From Rhodoferax sp. (GTDB taxonomy: Bacteria > Pseudomonadota > Gammaproteobacteria > Burkholderiales > Burkholderiaceae_C): a DNA stretch of 64,000 nt. Each line of letters starts with the position of its first letter. Within the stretch, counting starts at the first letter, position 1. The notes below the pieces were generated by a model. The model did no database searches. It was given only the letters and a program-made list of their open reading frames with translations, and had not been told where the DNA came from. The stretch lies in the NCBI GenBank assembly GCA_013791765.1, contig VMTC01000082.1:1-64000 (forward strand). Reading direction: 5' to 3'. Shown here piece after piece: positions 1-8,595 of this stretch. The position numbers and the translations under genes were made by a program.

Positions 1-75
1 CACGAACACACCCAGATTTTGCAAGCACTGACGATCAAGAAACCCACCCTTCCCGCCCAGTTGACCCTTTTGTAG
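1..75 (+). CDS. C-terminal end of an upstream coding region (partial, unidentified)
   Basis: Frame 1 is open from the first base for 24 codons and ends with TAG at 73-75. The fragment ends in ...KKPTLPAQLTLL, which has the look of a protein C-terminus, possibly a transposase. It is too short to identify and could be chance. Bases 76-300 hold no supported gene; a weak AAGG lies before the ATG at 301. Confidence 0.25.
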   Translation, partial: HEHTQILQALTIKKPTLPAQLTLL

Positions 76-300
76 TGGCGCGTTTGCAGCGCACCCCTAT
101 ATAGATCAACACGTTACAAATTTAAGTGGGGAACTCGGGGGAGCAGGTGGGCGGCAAATCGAGCGGTTTCACCCGGATCGCTGGCTGTTTCAAGGTGCGA
201 TACTAATTCTCTTGGTGTTGAAATGCCTATCCGTGCCCATCTGGCCGAGGTGATGGTGGAAAATGTCGCTTAGTCCTCTTTACCGGCCGAAGGCAACACC

Positions 301-1452
301 ATGCTCATTAGCAACATCCGACTGAAAAACTGGCGCAACTTCCAATCGCTGGATTTACCCCTGCGGAACGTTTCCTATGTCCTGGGCCCTAACGCTTCTG
401 GTAAGTCCAATCTGTTGGACGCGTTGCGATTTTTGCGCGATGTCAGCAAGACCAAGGGCGGCGGGCTACAGGCGGCTATTGCGGAGCGGGGCGGCATCTC
501 CAAGGTGCGTTGTCTACACGCCCGACGAGACCCCGAGGTGGAGATCGATGTTGAACTCAGCCAGGAACTGGATCAGCCACCGGTGTGGCGATACGTTTTG
601 GCCTTCAAACCAGAGGGCAAGGGGGCGCAGCGTCTGCTGGTGTCGCGTGAGCAGGTTTGGAAAGAAGGCGAACTGATCTTGAATCGACCAGACTCCAAGG
701 ACGATGTAGACGTGCTGCTGCGCACCCAAACGCATCTGGAGCAAATTCAGACCAATATCGAGTTCCGAGTCGTCGCGGATTTTTTGAGCGATATCACTTA
801 CCTGCATCTGGTGCCGCAACTGCTGCGCTTTGGCGAAAAAATTGGCGGGCATCGGCTTACGGACGATCCTTTTGGCCAAGGTTTTTTGGAACGCTTGTCC
901 AAGACACCAGACAAGACCAGAAACTCGCGCCTGGCCAAGATTTCAAAAGCACTTTCGCTGGCGGTGCCGCAGTTTGAGGATTTGCGGTTTAGGAAAGACG
1001 ACATGGGCCACCCACATTTGGAGGCGCGTTATGCCCACCATCGCCCCCATGCGGGGTGGCAGTCTGAGGAGCATTTTTCAGACGGGACGTTGCGCTTGTT
1101 TGGCCTGCTCTGGGCGTTGCTGGAGGGCAGCTCCATGTTGTTGTTGGAGGAGCCTGAAATTTCGCTCAACGATGCCATCGTGAAGGAAATCCCGCTGATA
1201 GTGGATCGCCTGCAACGCGATCGAAAAACAAAGCGTCAAGTGGTTTTGACCACACACAGCGATGCGCTTTTGAGTAACCCCGGCATTGATGAACGGGGTG
1301 TTGTGATTTTGGAAACCGGCAAGCAAGGCACCACGGGGCGTTCTTTGGATGCCAGCGAGCGGCAAGCGCTTGGTGCGGGGCTCAGTGTTGCGGAAGTGGT
1401 ATTGCCCAAGACCCGCCCCGAGAAGGTATCGCAGCTGGGCTTGTGGCAATGA
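301..1452 (+). CDS. AAA/ABC-type ATPase of a two-gene cassette (OLD/RecF-like)
   Basis: A 383-residue ABC-class ATPase of the kind annotated AAA_21/AAA_15. It begins with the typical SMC/RecF-like start (ISNIRLKNWRNFQSLDL) and has a Walker A GPNASGKSN at about residue 29. Near residue 262 is a signature-like SDGTLRLFGLLWALL, then Walker B with catalytic glutamate (LLLEEPEISL, about 285) and an H-loop TTHS (about 322). There is no TOPRIM domain in this protein, unlike full-length OLD nucleases. The next gene overlaps its stop by an ATGA, so the two are translationally coupled. By family analogy (PARIS AriA, RloA) it may sense or regulate a nuclease partner; that role is inferred. GC content looks lower than in the genes from 2.7 kb onward, which fits acquired DNA. 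Confidence 0.85.
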   Translation: MLISNIRLKNWRNFQSLDLPLRNVSYVLGPNASGKSNLLDALRFLRDVSKTKGGGLQAAIAERGGISKVRCLHARRDPEVEIDVELSQELDQPPVWRYVLAFKPEGKGAQRLLVSREQVWKEGELILNRPDSKDDVDVLLRTQTHLEQIQTNIEFRVVADFLSDITYLHLVPQLLRFGEKIGGHRLTDDPFGQGFLERLSKTPDKTRNSRLAKISKALSLAVPQFEDLRFRKDDMGHPHLEARYAHHRPHAGWQSEEHFSDGTLRLFGLLWALLEGSSMLLLEEPEISLNDAIVKEIPLIVDRLQRDRKTKRQVVLTTHSDALLSNPGIDERGVVILETGKQGTTGRSLDASERQALGAGLSVAEVVLPKTRPEKVSQLGLWQ

Positions 1453-2051
1453 CGCCGATTGCCATTGCCACGGAAGACCAACTCAGTGAGGCGATTGCAC
1501 TGCGCCTGATTTCTGAAGTTCCAACGCCACATTTCATTCAACATAAGTTGGGCAAGACGGGGAATGGCTATCTGCGCTCCAGGATGGGTAGCTGGTACCA
1601 AATGGCGCAACAGCAGGTGATGCTGGTGCTGACGGACTTGGATCGTGCAAATTGCTTGGTTGAGTTTCGCGACCAATGGTTGGCTGGTGCGCCCCCTGCC
1701 AATCTGCTTTTTCGGATTGCCGTGCGTGAAGTGGAGTCTTGGGTGCTAGCTGACCACGTTGCAATGCGGGCGCTGATTGGGGCAAAGGGTGTTTTGCCTG
1801 CCGCGCCTGATGAATTGGCAGACCCCAAGCAGTCGTTGTTAAAACTCGCGAAGAGCGCTCCCAAACAAATCAGAGAGGACTTGTTGAAAACAATCGACGG
1901 CAGTTTGGCGCAAGGCTTGGGATACAACGCCCGCCTGACCGCATGGGTCAACTCCGAATGGAGCCCGCAACGCGCATCAGAACGCTCCCCAAGCCTGGCG
2001 CGGACACGATTGCGGTTGAACGAGGTTGTCGGAGCGTTCGCTTTGCCTTAA
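1449..2051 (+). CDS. DUF4276-like, probable TOPRIM-fold partner of the ATPase
   Basis: A 200-residue protein. The start is the ATG at 1449, which overlaps the stop of the ATPase gene (ATGA); a GTG six bases upstream is an alternative. Visible features fit DUF4276: an N-terminal acidic residue after a short hydrophobic strand (IAIATEDQLSE), a strand ending in an acidic pair (VMLVLTDLDR, about residue 60) and the family-like REVESWVLAD at about residue 95. An N-terminal Glu followed by a DxD-type motif is the TOPRIM pattern, so a metal-dependent nuclease is plausible. The tight coupling parallels ATPase/TOPRIM defence pairs. Family assignment is from memory of motifs and the catalytic role is inferred. 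Confidence 0.6.
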   Translation: MTPIAIATEDQLSEAIALRLISEVPTPHFIQHKLGKTGNGYLRSRMGSWYQMAQQQVMLVLTDLDRANCLVEFRDQWLAGAPPANLLFRIAVREVESWVLADHVAMRALIGAKGVLPAAPDELADPKQSLLKLAKSAPKQIREDLLKTIDGSLAQGLGYNARLTAWVNSEWSPQRASERSPSLARTRLRLNEVVGAFALP

Positions 2052-2169
2052 TCTGGGTAATGGTGTGCTTTCCGCCACTCGCCGAGCAATCCCGCATTGT
2101 CACTAGCGCATGTGTGCCGGCGCTGGGTAATCTGCGCCATTATCTGCCCACTGCGCCGGTGCGGCGAAT

Positions 2170-2292
2170 GTGGGCAACGCAGCCCTGCACATTGGCGCGG
2201 TGGCTTTCATCAACCGATTCGACTCCAGCCTGAACGGGCGTATTCACTTCCAAGTCTGCGTGGTCGATGGGGTATTTGCGGAGGTGGCGGGC
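2170..2292 (+). pseudogene. IS91-family (Y2) transposase fragment
   Basis: About 40 codons read GAVAFINRFDSSLNGRI followed by HFQVCVVDGVF and EVAG. This is very close to the internal block GAVAFIHRF...LNEHxHFHxCVxDGVFE that I know from IS91/IS1294-type rolling-circle transposases. Neither the flanking parts of the transposase nor its tyrosines are seen, so this is a remnant. The rest of 2052-2671 has no credible gene; it contains the dispersed repeat at 2561-2604. Confidence 0.6.
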
Positions 2293-2560
2293 AAGCACTG
2301 GACTTCCAGGAACTTGCCATTCATGGTCGTCATGTATCGCTGCACAGCCGAATTAAATCCGTCTCTGAAGCAGTCACTGAGTTTGTTGGTCAAATTTGTT
2401 CGGGAAGTACGACAGACTGTTGGCATTCGACGCCAATCGCGTCCATCACCGATCGTGAAAATCAGTCCATCAAATTTTCTGACAACACTCACGCGCCCTT
2501 GGCGCGAGTGGCTTTGGTTGCTGTTGCAAGCTAAAGGCGGCGCCATATTTATAACAAATC

Positions 2561-2604
2561 AGGCTGCAGCCCTCGTAGATATTGCGTAACCAGCTATCAA
2601 ATTA
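2561..2604 (+). repeat. Dispersed ~45-bp repeat, copy 1 (intergenic)
   Basis: First of twelve copies of a short interspersed element. In this orientation (A) it reads AGGCTGCAGCCCTCGTAGAT, then ATTGCGTAACCAGCTATC, then AAATTA. The shared anchors are TAGCCC/CAGCCC followed by CGT at the left and AGCTATCAA or AGCTATTG at the right. It lies beyond the 3' end of the phosphatase gene. Confidence 0.8.
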
Positions 2605-2671
2605 ATGAACAGCAGGAAGCTGTTTCACGGCCACGATTGTTGCTGGGGGTGCGTGACGCTGCCATGCCAGC

Positions 2672-4288
2672 TCAAGCGCGCTCCAGCACCGGCCGCCCGG
2701 CCTGCACGACAAAGCGGGCCAGGGTTTCAATTTGGGTGTCTTGCCGCGTCACGTCATCGACCACGCGCAAGCTGGTGGTGAGCTGCTTGGGCGTGAACTC
2801 GGCCACGCCGTAGCCTTTGCGCAGCGCATCGGCAAAGACAAAATGCGGGTTCTCGGCCAGCCGCTGCGCCGTTTTGGCGTTGCCGCCGGAGCGCGAGCTG
2901 ATGCTGGTGCCGCAGAACTCCACCCCGACGCTGGCACTGCCGGGGTCGGGGTAATCGGCCTTGACGTGGCCGACCCAGTTTTCATGCACATCGCCGCCCA
3001 GAATCACCGGGTTGGCCACCGCGTGCTGACTCAAGGCATCGGTCAAGCGAGCGCGCGCCGCAGGGTAGCCGTCCCAGCCATCGTTCCAGAGGGTCTGGCC
3101 GGGGCCCACTTTCAGATCACGTTGGCCAAACAGGGTGGGCTGGCCCAGCACGTTCCAGCCGGATTCGTGCGCAGGGCGTTTTGAAAATTCGTCATACAGC
3201 CAGCGCTCCTGCTGCAAGCCCAACAGCGAGCGACTCGGATCATGCCACTGTGGGCACTCGGCCGGTTTCACCATCGCGGAGCCCACGCCGCCGCCCGCAG
3301 TGCAAGCCTGCGGGTCTTTGTACTGCCGACCATCGAGCAGGTACAGGGACGCGAGCTGGCCATAGCGCAAGCGGTTGTAAATGCGCAGATCAGCGCCCGT
3401 CGCCAAGCCGGCCAGGCCTTGCGTGAGGGCGGAGGCACGTACCGGCATGTGTTCGTACCAGGCCTGGTACGCCGCCGCGCGCCGGGCCAAGAAGTGCTCG
3501 GGTTTTGAGGGGTCCAGCGCGCTGCTGTAGCCCGCTTGCACTCCCGCATAATCGTTTTGCACCTCGTGATCATCCCAGGTCAGCAACCAGGGGCAGGCCG
3601 CATGCATCGCCTGCAAATCAAGCTCGCCCTTGTACAGCGCATAGCGTTGGCGATAGTCCTCCAGACTCAAGACCCAGCCACCGGTGGGCACGCGCACACG
3701 GCCGTTAAGCGCTGGATATTCGTAGATGTAGTCGCCCAGGAACAGCACCAAGTCCAGGTTTTCTTCGCGCATGTGGCGCCAGGCGCTGAAATAGCCGTCC
3801 TCCCATTTCTGGCACGAGGCATAGGCCAGCCGCAGGCGGGCCACCACCGCATCGGGCTGGGGCAGCGTGCGCGTGCGCCCCGTGGCGCTGACAAAGTCAC
3901 CCGCCATGAAACGGTAGAAATACCAGCGATCCGCCTCCAGCCCCGCCACCTCGACGTGAACCGAATGCGCCAGTTCGGGCCCGGCCATCGACTGCCCACT
4001 GTGCACGATGCGGTTGAACTGCTCGTCGTGCGCCAGTTCCCAGCGCACCGGGATCACAGCCGGGCCCCACTCGTCAGCGCCACCCCCAAGCGAGGACTTG
4101 GCGCCGTGCAAGCGCGTCCACAACACCACGCCACCGGGCGTCGGCGAGCCGCTGGCCACACCCAGCGTGAACGGGTTTTGGTTTAAGCGCGACTGGCTCC
4201 AGGCACTGCGCGGCAAGCTCCAGGTGGCGGCGCTGGCACCAACCAGCTGCAACAACTGACGGCGCGCTTGGGACTCCAGAGAGCTCAC
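2672..4288 (-). CDS. PhoD-like alkaline phosphatase/phosphodiesterase
   Basis: A 538-residue protein from the GTG at 4286-4288, nine bases after the polA stop. The longer upstream reading frame overlaps polA and is unlikely. The N-terminus (RRQLLQLVGASAATWSLP) looks like a twin-arginine signal, as in PhoD, so it should act in the periplasm on phosphomonoesters or diesters. PhoD metal-site motifs are visible: CQKWEDGYF, LGDYIYEYP, TWDDHEVQNDYAG and, near the C-terminus, ILGGDVHENWVG. Length and motif order fit the PhoD family. It follows polA on the same strand and may be co-transcribed. No Pho box was identified. Confidence 0.85.
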   Translation of the reverse strand: MSSLESQARRQLLQLVGASAATWSLPRSAWSQSRLNQNPFTLGVASGSPTPGGVVLWTRLHGAKSSLGGGADEWGPAVIPVRWELAHDEQFNRIVHSGQSMAGPELAHSVHVEVAGLEADRWYFYRFMAGDFVSATGRTRTLPQPDAVVARLRLAYASCQKWEDGYFSAWRHMREENLDLVLFLGDYIYEYPALNGRVRVPTGGWVLSLEDYRQRYALYKGELDLQAMHAACPWLLTWDDHEVQNDYAGVQAGYSSALDPSKPEHFLARRAAAYQAWYEHMPVRASALTQGLAGLATGADLRIYNRLRYGQLASLYLLDGRQYKDPQACTAGGGVGSAMVKPAECPQWHDPSRSLLGLQQERWLYDEFSKRPAHESGWNVLGQPTLFGQRDLKVGPGQTLWNDGWDGYPAARARLTDALSQHAVANPVILGGDVHENWVGHVKADYPDPGSASVGVEFCGTSISSRSGGNAKTAQRLAENPHFVFADALRKGYGVAEFTPKQLTTSLRVVDDVTRQDTQIETLARFVVQAGRPVLERA

Positions 4289-4296
4289 GACAAAAC

Positions 4297-7245
4297 TCAG
4301 TGCGCCTGGTCCCAGTTCGGCCCGATGCCGACCTCGGCTAGAAGCGGCACCTTCAAGTGCGCCACCCCTGCCATCAGCCTGGGCACCTCGTGGCGCACCC
4401 AATCGATTTCTGACTCGGGCACCTCAAACACCAGTTCGTCGTGCACCTGCATGATCATTTTGGTGGCCAGCTTTTGCGCATCAATCACTTGCTGGACCTT
4501 CACCATGCTGAGCTTGATCAAGTCGGCAGCGGTGCCTTGCATCGGCGCGTTGATCGCGGCACGCTCGGCACCACTGCGGCGCGGGCCGTTGGGCGAGTTG
4601 ATCTCGGGCAGATACAGGCGTCGGCCAAACACGGTTTCCACATAACCCTGGCGTTTGGCAAGCGCGCGGGTGTGGTCCATGTAATTTTTGACGCCGGGGT
4701 AACGCTCAAAGTAGCGCTCGATGTAATTTTTGGCCGCGGTGTTGTCGATGCTCAAGGCTTTGGCCAGGCCGTAAGCGCTCATGCCGTAAATCAGGCCGAA
4801 GTTGATGACCTTGGCGTAACGGCGCTGCTCGCTCGTGACTTGGGCCCTGTCGGTACCAAAAATTTCGGCGGCGGTGGCGCGGTGCACATCCATGCCGTCG
4901 CGAAACGCCAGTAAGAGCGCTGCGTCGCCGCTGATGTGCGCCATGATGCGCAGTTCGATCTGGCTGTAATCGGCGCTGGCAATCACACAACCTCTAGGTG
5001 CCACAAAGGCCTCGCGCACGCGCCGCCCTTCGGGCGTGCGCACCGGAATGTTTTGCAGGTTGGGGTCGTTGCTGCTGAGGCGACCCGTCACCGCCACGGC
5101 CTGCGCGTAATGGGTGTGCACGCGCCCGGTGCGTGGGTGCGCCAGTTGCGCCAGCTTGTCGGTGTAGGTGCCCTTGAGTTTGGCCAGGCCCCGGTGCTCC
5201 AAAATTTTGGCCGGTAGCGGGTAGTCCTCGGCGAGTTTTTGCAGCACTTCGTCGTCGGTACTGGGCGAGCCGGTGGGGGTCTTTTTGACGATCGGCAGAC
5301 CGAGCTTGGTGAAGAAAATTTCGGCAATCTGCTTTGGGCTGCTCAGGTTAAAGGGTTGACCGGCCAGCTCGTGCGCCTCCTTTTCAAGTTGCAAAATGCG
5401 TGATCCCAGTTCGTGGCTCTGCAGCGCCAAGGTGGGCGCGTCAATCAGCACACCGTTGCGCTCGATGCGGTACAAGGCCTCGCTGCTGGCGATTTCCAGC
5501 TCATAAATCCCCAACAGGCTGGGCAGGTGGTAAGGCTCCGACAAACTGGCCGGATGGCCCGCGTCACCCTGCGCGTCGGCGGTGGCTGGCTGCAAGGCGG
5601 CGGCGCTGGCTTGTAAGAGCGGCCACAGCACGCGGTGCACCTCCAGCGTCATGTCGGAGTCTTCACAGGCGTATTGCGTTGCTTTCTCAATGTCCACCTG
5701 GTCAAAGCAGATTTGGTTGACCCCTTTGCCACACAAATCCTCAAAACTGATGCCGCTGCGCCCGAGGTGGCGCTCGGCCAGGCTGGCCAGGCCGTGCGGC
5801 TTGTGCACTTCGAGCACATAGCTTTGCAGCATGGTGTCGTGCGCGTAGCCCTGCACTTCAATGCCGTGGTTGGCAAACACATGGCGGTCGTATTTGACGT
5901 GCTGACCCAGCTTGGGTTTTGCCGGGTCTTCCAGCCAGGGTTTGAGCCTGGACAGCACCTCGTTCAGAGGCAATTGATTTGGTGCGTCGGGGTAGGCGTG
6001 CGCCAGCGGGAGGTAGGCCGCCTCGCCCGGCGTCACGCTGAAACTGATGCCGACTATTCTGGCGCGCATTTCGTCGAGCGAGGTGGTTTCGGTGTCGAGC
6101 GCCACCAGGTCAGCCGCCTGCACTTTGGCGAACCATTTGTCGAAAGCTTCCCAGGTCAGGATGGTGTCGTAGCGCAGGTCGACCGCCGTGGAACGCGTCG
6201 CTTCGCTGCGGACCTCGGGCTCGTCAAACAAGTCGGGCTCGCGTGCTGAGGCGTCGCCGGCCTTGGGACCCGTGGGCTTGGTATCGGCGCCAGCGCCGCC
6301 GCGCTGCGTGGCGCCGTTGCCTGATCCCAAGGTGCGGGCCAAGCCCTTGAATCCATATTTTTCATAAAATAGGGCCAGAGCCCCCGTATCCATTGCGCCT
6401 GTAGCTATTGAATCAAGAGCGGGCAAATCAGGCATCCAGCCATTCAGGTCGCAGTCGGTCTTGATGGTCAGCAGTTGGCGACCCAGCGGCAGCCAGTCCA
6501 GTGACTTCTTGAGGTTCTCGCCCACCACGCCTTTGATCTGGTCGGCGTTGGCCACCACGGCGTCGAGTGAACCGTATTGCTGCAGCCACTTGGCAGCGGT
6601 TTTGGGGCCCACCTTGGGCACGCCCGGCACGTTGTCAATGGCGTCACCCACCAGCGTCTGAAAATCCACCATCAGCTGTGGCGGCACGCCAAACTCGGCC
6701 TCGACGCCCGCCACGTCGCGGCGCCGGCCGTTCATGGTGTCGATGATGGTGATGTGCGAGTTGACCAGCTGCGCCAGATCCTTGTCGCCACTGCTCACTA
6801 TCACCTCGATACCCTGACGCGCCGCCGTCACCGCCAGCGTGCCGATCACGTCATCGGCTTCGACCCCAGGGACGGCCAGCACTTTCCAGCCCATCAGGCG
6901 CACCACGTCATGAATCGGGTCGATCTGGGCGCGCAAATCGTCGGGCATGGGCGAGCGGTGCGCCTTGTACTCGGGGTAGAGCGCATCCCTGAAGGTCGGG
7001 CCCTTGTCGTCAAAAATGCAGGCAGCGTAATCTGCCGGCACCTCTTTGCGCAGGCTTTGCAGCATGTTGATCATGCCGCGGATGGCACCGGTGGGCGCAC
7101 TCAAGGGGTCGCCGGGCACGGCGCGCAAGTCCGGCATGGCGTGAAAGGCGCGGTACAAGTAGCTCGAGCCGTCCACCAGCAGCAGGATTTTTGGCTTGCT
7201 TGGGCTGTCAGTCACAGCGTCAGTCAGAGAGTCATTCATATTCAT
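4297..7245 (-). CDS. polA: DNA polymerase I
   Basis: A 982-residue repair and Okazaki-processing polymerase, started at the ATG at 7243-7245 (MNMNDSLTD); the frame stays open upstream but loses similarity. An N-terminal 5'-nuclease domain (LLVDGSSYLYRAFHAMP, GVEADDVIGTLA, SSGDKDLAQLV) is followed by a 3'-5' exonuclease with its DxE intact (VALDTETTSLDEM). The C-terminal polymerase has motif A DYSQIELRIMAHISGD, an O-helix RRYAKVINFGLIYGMSAYGL and motif C VHDELVFEVP. It is longer than the usual ~930 residues. The extra length lies in the linker between the first two domains, where one dispersed repeat encodes about 14 residues (6371-6413) beside a Gly/Ala/Pro-rich segment. Confidence 0.97.
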   Translation of the reverse strand: MNMNDSLTDAVTDSPSKPKILLLVDGSSYLYRAFHAMPDLRAVPGDPLSAPTGAIRGMINMLQSLRKEVPADYAACIFDDKGPTFRDALYPEYKAHRSPMPDDLRAQIDPIHDVVRLMGWKVLAVPGVEADDVIGTLAVTAARQGIEVIVSSGDKDLAQLVNSHITIIDTMNGRRRDVAGVEAEFGVPPQLMVDFQTLVGDAIDNVPGVPKVGPKTAAKWLQQYGSLDAVVANADQIKGVVGENLKKSLDWLPLGRQLLTIKTDCDLNGWMPDLPALDSIATGAMDTGALALFYEKYGFKGLARTLGSGNGATQRGGAGADTKPTGPKAGDASAREPDLFDEPEVRSEATRSTAVDLRYDTILTWEAFDKWFAKVQAADLVALDTETTSLDEMRARIVGISFSVTPGEAAYLPLAHAYPDAPNQLPLNEVLSRLKPWLEDPAKPKLGQHVKYDRHVFANHGIEVQGYAHDTMLQSYVLEVHKPHGLASLAERHLGRSGISFEDLCGKGVNQICFDQVDIEKATQYACEDSDMTLEVHRVLWPLLQASAAALQPATADAQGDAGHPASLSEPYHLPSLLGIYELEIASSEALYRIERNGVLIDAPTLALQSHELGSRILQLEKEAHELAGQPFNLSSPKQIAEIFFTKLGLPIVKKTPTGSPSTDDEVLQKLAEDYPLPAKILEHRGLAKLKGTYTDKLAQLAHPRTGRVHTHYAQAVAVTGRLSSNDPNLQNIPVRTPEGRRVREAFVAPRGCVIASADYSQIELRIMAHISGDAALLLAFRDGMDVHRATAAEIFGTDRAQVTSEQRRYAKVINFGLIYGMSAYGLAKALSIDNTAAKNYIERYFERYPGVKNYMDHTRALAKRQGYVETVFGRRLYLPEINSPNGPRRSGAERAAINAPMQGTAADLIKLSMVKVQQVIDAQKLATKMIMQVHDELVFEVPESEIDWVRHEVPRLMAGVAHLKVPLLAEVGIGPNWDQAH
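6371..6413 (+). repeat. Dispersed repeat, copy 2 (inside polA, in frame)
   Basis: Orientation A on the plus strand (CCAGAGCCCCCGTATCCATT ... GTAGCTATTGAATC), antisense to polA. Read in the polA frame it encodes DSIATGAMDTGALAL. It sits in the linker between the 5'-nuclease and 3'-5' exonuclease domains, where an insertion would be tolerated. Confidence 0.8.
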
Positions 7246-7299
7246 GCGCGCATTTTGCCTGCGCGTGCTGCTCGGCTGTGCCCCCTCTACAATGCCTCG

Positions 7300-7596
7300 A
7301 TGAAAATCGCCCTGTTTCTTAGCCTCTCTTTGTCGTTCTACGGCCTCGCGCTGGCGCAATCTGCGGCGCCCGCGCCAAGCACCGCCACGCCGCCAGCCGC
7401 TGCAGCGTCGCGTGCGGCGGGTGCCATTGAACAACGCACCGAGCGCATTCAAATCGAAGACGCGGGCGCCCGCATTGATGAGCTGCGCGTGGGCGGCGAA
7501 ACCAAAACCATCACGGTGCAGCCCAAGGGGCGCCTGCCCGCCTACCAGGTTGAGCCCACCAGCGGCGAGCGCAGCTGGAAGATTCTGGGTTTCTGA
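7300..7596 (+). CDS. Secreted DUF2782 family protein
   Basis: A 98-residue protein started at the ATG at 7300; the same frame is open far upstream but is antisense to polA there. Residues 1-20 form a Sec signal peptide (MKIALFLSLSLSFYGLALAQ), followed by an Ala/Pro linker and a conserved small domain (IEDAGARIDELRVGGETKTI ... YQVEP). This matches the DUF2782 proteins between polA and thrB in Burkholderiales. Function is unknown. It is divergent from polA, with 54 bp between the starts, and three bases upstream of thrB. Confidence 0.75.
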   Translation: MKIALFLSLSLSFYGLALAQSAAPAPSTATPPAAAASRAAGAIEQRTERIQIEDAGARIDELRVGGETKTITVQPKGRLPAYQVEPTSGERSWKILGF

Positions 7597-7599
7597 TTC

Positions 7600-8595
7600 A
7601 TGGCGGTTTACACAGAAGTCTCGACCCAAGAGGCCCGCGCCCTGCTGCGACAACTGAAATTGGGCGAACTCACCACCTTGCAAGGGTGCGCCCGGGGCAT
7701 CGAAAACACCAATTACTTTGTCAGCACCGAGCAAGGTGGTGAGACTTTTGACTACGTGCTGACCTTGTTCGAGCGACTGACGTTTGCGCAATTGCCCTTC
7801 TACCTGCGCTTGATGAAGCACCTGGCCGAGCACGGCATCCCGGCGCCCGAACCCTGTGCCGACGCGCGCGGCGATCTGGTGTTTGAACTCAAGGGCAAAC
7901 CGGCCGCGGTAGTGACCCGTTTGCGCGGCAGCAGCGAGCTAATCCCCACGCCAGCCCATTGCGCCGCCGTGGGCACACTGCTTGCCAAAATGCACCTGGC
8001 GGGTCGTGACTTTGAGCTCTCGCAACCGCATTTGCGCGGCCTGGCCTGGTGGAACGACACCGCGGCGGTCCTGCTGCCCCATCTGAGTCAGACGCAGGCC
8101 GCCTTGCTGCAAAGCGAGTTGGCCTACCAGAACCACACCGCGGCTTCTTCAAGCTACGCCGCCCTGCCCCGCGGCCCGATCCACGCCGACCTGTTCCGAG
8201 ACAACGTGCTGTTTGACAGCGCGCCAGGCCAACCCGAACTCACCGGCGTCTTTGACTTCTATTTTGCCGGCGTCGACAGCTGGCTGTTTGACTTGGCGGT
8301 TTGCCTGAACGACTGGTGTATCGATCAAGGCACCGGGGCGCATGACGCGCAGCGCTTCCAAAGTTTGCTGCGGGCCTACAGCGCCGTGCGCCCGCTCGAG
8401 AGCGCCGAGCGCGCGTTGCTGAGCGCCATGCTGCGCGCTGCAGCGCTGCGCTTCTGGATTTCACGCCTGTGGGACTACCACCTGCCGCGCCCGGCCAGCC
8501 TGCTGCAGGCCCACGACCCGGCGCATTTTGAACACGTGCTGCGCGAACGGGTGATGCACCCGCACGTCGCCCGCCTGCTGGAGATGCCCTCATGA
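7600..8595 (+). CDS. thrB: Homoserine kinase (APH-type ThrB)
   Basis: A 331-residue cytoplasmic kinase of the aminoglycoside phosphotransferase/choline kinase fold, the ThrB2 type used by proteobacteria such as Pseudomonas. It converts L-homoserine to O-phosphohomoserine in threonine synthesis. The motif GPIHADLFRDNVLF (about residue 188) carries the catalytic Asp and Asn, and GVFDFYFAGVDSWLFDLAV (about 213) supplies the metal-binding Asp. The N-terminal VSTQEARALL...GCARGIENTNYF is typical. It begins three bases after the DUF2782 gene and its stop overlaps the next gene by four bases, so these form one operon. Confidence 0.93.
   Translation: MAVYTEVSTQEARALLRQLKLGELTTLQGCARGIENTNYFVSTEQGGETFDYVLTLFERLTFAQLPFYLRLMKHLAEHGIPAPEPCADARGDLVFELKGKPAAVVTRLRGSSELIPTPAHCAAVGTLLAKMHLAGRDFELSQPHLRGLAWWNDTAAVLLPHLSQTQAALLQSELAYQNHTAASSSYAALPRGPIHADLFRDNVLFDSAPGQPELTGVFDFYFAGVDSWLFDLAVCLNDWCIDQGTGAHDAQRFQSLLRAYSAVRPLESAERALLSAMLRAAALRFWISRLWDYHLPRPASLLQAHDPAHFEHVLRERVMHPHVARLLEMPS

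Noticed and set aside
223-273. Seventeen-codon frame (MPIRAHLAEVMVENVA) before the ATPase.
   Set aside because: Too short, no ribosome site and no recognisable family; it could be a leader peptide but nothing supports it.
6577-7299. Upstream extension of the DUF2782 reading frame.
   Set aside because: The extension is antisense to polA. The signal peptide starts at the ATG at 7300.
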